37,016 nucleotides of DNA from contig JAVBLQ010000011.1 of NCBI GenBank assembly GCA_031553435.1, forward strand, positions 1 through 37,016, written 5' to 3'. A program made the position numbers and the translations under genes. The stretch comes from JAVBLQ01 sp031553435. Lineage in GTDB: Bacteria; Bacteroidota; Bacteroidia; Bacteroidales; Azobacteroidaceae. Shown here in pieces: positions 34,962 through 37,016 of this stretch. Under the pieces are notes generated by a model that was not told where the DNA came from, made no database searches, and saw nothing but the letters and a program-made list of their open reading frames with translations. Position 1 is the first letter of the stretch. Each line of letters opens with the position of its first letter.

Positions 34962-34977
34962 TGTTATGAACATAACA
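34962..34977. repeat. Small inverted repeat over the ACP start codon
   Basis: TGTTATG (34962-34968) and CATAACA (34971-34977) are perfect complements with two bases between them. The ATG of the acyl carrier protein (34966) lies inside. In mRNA it could form a 6-bp stem with a 4-nt loop and limit initiation. Confidence 0.45.
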
Positions 34978-35196
34978 GATTTTATTGAGCATTTTGCTGA
35001 ACAATTTGATGAAACCCCGCGTTCTTCGTTCAATTCGACAACCGAGTTTAAAAATTTAGAAGAATGGTCATCTTTGATGGCATTAAATATTATTGCCATG
35101 GTTGACGAAGAATGTGGTGTGAAAATAAAAGGACAGGATATTCGTTCTTCTTCAACAATTGAAGATTTATTTCACATAGTGGAATCAAAAATATAA
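34966..35196 (+). CDS. Acyl carrier protein of the glycan operon
   Basis: The 76-residue protein has the size and helical pattern of an acyl carrier protein. The phosphopantetheine site is in LEEWSSLMALNII, with Ser36 before Leu37. The residue before it is Ser35 rather than the Asp of the canonical DSL motif. The helix-3 region MVDEECGVKI and the end TIEDLFHIVESKI also fit. It starts 11 nt after the GT2-GNAT stop and ends 3 nt before the ketosynthase start. It is unlikely to be the housekeeping ACP, because it lies in a glycan operon and is divergent. It probably carries the acyl group built by the neighbouring KAS III. Confidence 0.85.
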   Translation: MNITDFIEHFAEQFDETPRSSFNSTTEFKNLEEWSSLMALNIIAMVDEECGVKIKGQDIRSSSTIEDLFHIVESKI

Positions 35197-35199
35197 TTT

Positions 35200-36261
35200 A
35201 TGGCATTTCTTGATGTAAAAAATGTTCGTATAACAGGATTATCTGCTTGCGTTCCTAAAAAGTCGGAAGAAATTGCTTCACTTTCGATTTTGCAGGAGAA
35301 TGAAGCAGAAAAATTAATAGTATCGACCGGAATTGAGCGCCGTAGGGTTGCGGATAAAGGTATGTGTACTTCTGATTTATGCTTTAAAGCAGCTGAACAG
35401 TTAATAGCAGATCTATCATGGAATAAAAATGATATTGATTGCCTGATTTTTGTTACCCAAACACCTGATTATTTTACGCCAGCAACTTCTTGTATTTTGC
35501 AAGACCGACTGGGTTTGAGTGAGGAATGTTACACTTTAGATATCTCTCTTGGTTGTTCCGGCTGGGTATATGGTTTAAGCGCATTGTCTTCTCTACTGTC
35601 GAGTGGAAACATGAAAAAAGGACTCCTTTTGGTTGGAGATATTACTTTAGCCGGATGCTCTCCTAAAGATAAAAGTACTTATCCTCTGTTTGGAGATGCC
35701 GGATCTGCTACAGCTTTGGAATTTGTTCAAGGTGCGGATGGTTTCAAGTTTCATTTAGGAACAGATGGTTCCGGGCATAAGGCTATTTATGTGCCTGATG
35801 GATGCTTAGCCGGTCGAAATCCTGTAAATGTCAATTCTTTTACAATGGAAAAGGTTGAACCCGGAATAGAACGAAATCGTTTGAGCACTATTTTGGATGG
35901 AATGGATGTTTTTTCATTTGGCATAACCAAAGTGCCCGAAACGGTAGATGAAACCATAGAATATTTTTCTTTAAAGAAAGAAAAAGTAAATTTTTTTATT
36001 TTTCATCAGGCCAATAAATTCTTGAATGAAAAAATAAGGAAAAAATTGCAACTTCCTCAAGAAAAAGTTCCTTATTCGTTGAAAGATTTTGGCAATACCA
36101 GTTCGGCTACAATTCCTTTGACTATGGCAACAGAACTGAAAAAGCAATTGGAAAGTAAAAAACTGAGTATGTTGGCTTGTGGCTTCGGCGTTGGCTTATC
36201 GTGGGGAACAGTTGCTTTTGAGACAGACAAGATAGTGGTATCAGAATTAGTAGAAGTTTAA
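35200..36261 (+). CDS. KAS III-type 3-oxoacyl-ACP synthase (FabH-like)
   Basis: The 353-residue protein has the thiolase-fold triad of KAS III: Cys119 in SLGCSGW, His269 in FHQAN and Asn299 in FGNTSSA. Further family marks are GIERRRVAD (44-52) and FGDAGSATAL (164-173). KAS III condenses an acyl-CoA with malonyl-ACP and gives a beta-ketoacyl-ACP. Next to a private ACP and glycosyltransferases it is more likely to start a short acyl decoration than to initiate general fatty-acid synthesis. It is embedded in the operon, with 3-4 nt gaps on both sides. Confidence 0.9.
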   Translation: MAFLDVKNVRITGLSACVPKKSEEIASLSILQENEAEKLIVSTGIERRRVADKGMCTSDLCFKAAEQLIADLSWNKNDIDCLIFVTQTPDYFTPATSCILQDRLGLSEECYTLDISLGCSGWVYGLSALSSLLSSGNMKKGLLLVGDITLAGCSPKDKSTYPLFGDAGSATALEFVQGADGFKFHLGTDGSGHKAIYVPDGCLAGRNPVNVNSFTMEKVEPGIERNRLSTILDGMDVFSFGITKVPETVDETIEYFSLKKEKVNFFIFHQANKFLNEKIRKKLQLPQEKVPYSLKDFGNTSSATIPLTMATELKKQLESKKLSMLACGFGVGLSWGTVAFETDKIVVSELVEV

Positions 36262-36265
36262 TAAT

Positions 36266-37016
36266 ATGTTTCCGGAAGTTTCCATAGTTACCCCCATCTA
36301 TAATGGAGAAGCATTTATTGAAGAATATCTTGAAAGTATTCTTGCACAAACTTTTCTGAATTGGGAATGTATTATCGTAAATGATGGTTCAACCGATAAT
36401 ACATTGACAATTATTGAAAAATACGCCAATAACGATGCTCGATTTTCGTACTTTACCATTCCAAATAGCGGAGCTCCAAAAACACCACGCGATTTAGCAA
36501 TATCTAAAGCAAAAGGAGAATGGATACTCCCAATTGATGCAGATGATAAAATAGATGAAGACTATATTGAGAAATTACTTTCTCGTGCCCAGGAAACCAA
36601 TGCCGATATTGTTTTTCCTCAAATGTACTTTTTTAAAGACAGCCGGACGCTAAAGCCATTACATATTCTTCCGTTGAAAGATTTTGATAGAAATCAAATT
36701 ATAACCGGAGAGGATGCATTTCCACTGACTTTTTTTGATGTGAAAATCGGTACAAATGGTGCTTTGAAAAAGCGTGCAATTTTCAACCATCTGACACAAT
36801 TTAATACAGGAATTAATTTTTTACGCGCAGACGAATATGATACCCGTGAACTATTGCTCAATGCCGGTAAAGTTGCATTTACTGATGCAATTTATTATTA
36901 CCGCCAACACAATAGCGAAGTCACAAAAAAAATAAGTTCAAGTTCTTTTGAATATTTAATAACAGATAGTTTACTTGAAAAATTAGCGATAAACCATTTT
37001 GGAATCAATGCTTCCC
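36266..37016 (+). CDS. Family-2 glycosyltransferase, incomplete at window end
   Basis: An ATG at 36266, 4 nt after the ketosynthase stop, opens a frame that runs without stop to the window edge (250 codons). It is a GT-A fold glycosyltransferase: VSIVTPIYNGEAFIEEYLES (5-24), CIIVNDGSTDNT (35-46), the DADD metal-binding motif (Asp91, Asp93), then the acceptor region up to FLRADEYDTRELLLNAGKV. Domain order matches GT2 enzymes of O-antigen or capsule synthesis. The sugar donor cannot be predicted. The 3' end of the gene is outside the window. Confidence 0.9.
   Translation, partial: MFPEVSIVTPIYNGEAFIEEYLESILAQTFLNWECIIVNDGSTDNTLTIIEKYANNDARFSYFTIPNSGAPKTPRDLAISKAKGEWILPIDADDKIDEDYIEKLLSRAQETNADIVFPQMYFFKDSRTLKPLHILPLKDFDRNQIITGEDAFPLTFFDVKIGTNGALKKRAIFNHLTQFNTGINFLRADEYDTRELLLNAGKVAFTDAIYYYRQHNSEVTKKISSSSFEYLITDSLLEKLAINHFGINAS

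Overview
The window looks like chromosomal DNA from a member of the Bacteroidales (Bacteroidetes). The support is twelve candidate promoters with the TAnnTTTG -7 box of that phylum, a NusB of about 306 residues, a GH3-family protein, a very large MG2/alpha-2-macroglobulin protein, the two-subunit methylmalonyl-CoA mutase used in succinate-propionate fermentation, and an RND/TolC efflux operon of Bacteroidetes type. No genus is claimed. No tRNA, rRNA, CRISPR array or recognised riboswitch was seen.

Layout. 1-732: remnant of an IS66-type insertion sequence (complete first ORF, truncated tnpB) fused to the first part of a tyrosine recombinase. 829-1608: outer-membrane beta-barrel-like protein. 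1676-3466 (-): ribosomal protein S1, divergent from a PAP2 phosphatase (3569-4222) with closely packed promoters. 4252-8288 (-): prfC, rmlD, a shortened and apparently degenerate Mur-ligase-like gene, and yqeY. 8487-12662 (+): mutA and mutB. 12856-13899: surface protein with WVxGYW repeats and an Asn/Ser/Arg-rich tail. 13998-14939 (-): malate dehydrogenase. 15088-24103 (-): nusB, yajC, ybbR, coaE and the 1981-residue MG2 protein, transcribed in that order. 24198-25715 (-): GH3. 25755-31245 (-): membrane-fusion protein, RND pump and TolC operon. 31348-33393 (-): TonB-dependent receptor. 33710-37016 (+): start of a surface-glycan operon that runs out of the window.

How the genes work together. 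MutAB and Mdh fit a succinate/propionate fermentation. nusB-yajC-ybbR-coaE is a housekeeping cluster. The most interesting part is the 3' operon: a glycosyltransferase fused to a GNAT acyltransferase, a dedicated acyl carrier protein, a KAS III-type ketosynthase and a second glycosyltransferase. Together they suggest that a sugar receives a purpose-made short acyl group. This is inference, since the sugar-nucleotide and reductase genes lie outside the window.

Across the window many intergenic gaps hold long imperfect hairpins built from short repeated words. They differ in sequence but share one architecture, and several sit inside apparent operons. Five CDS starts were moved to internal ATGs (PAP2, Mur-like, YqeY, the WVxGYW protein and the efflux adaptor); in three of these the longer start falls inside a -7 promoter box.
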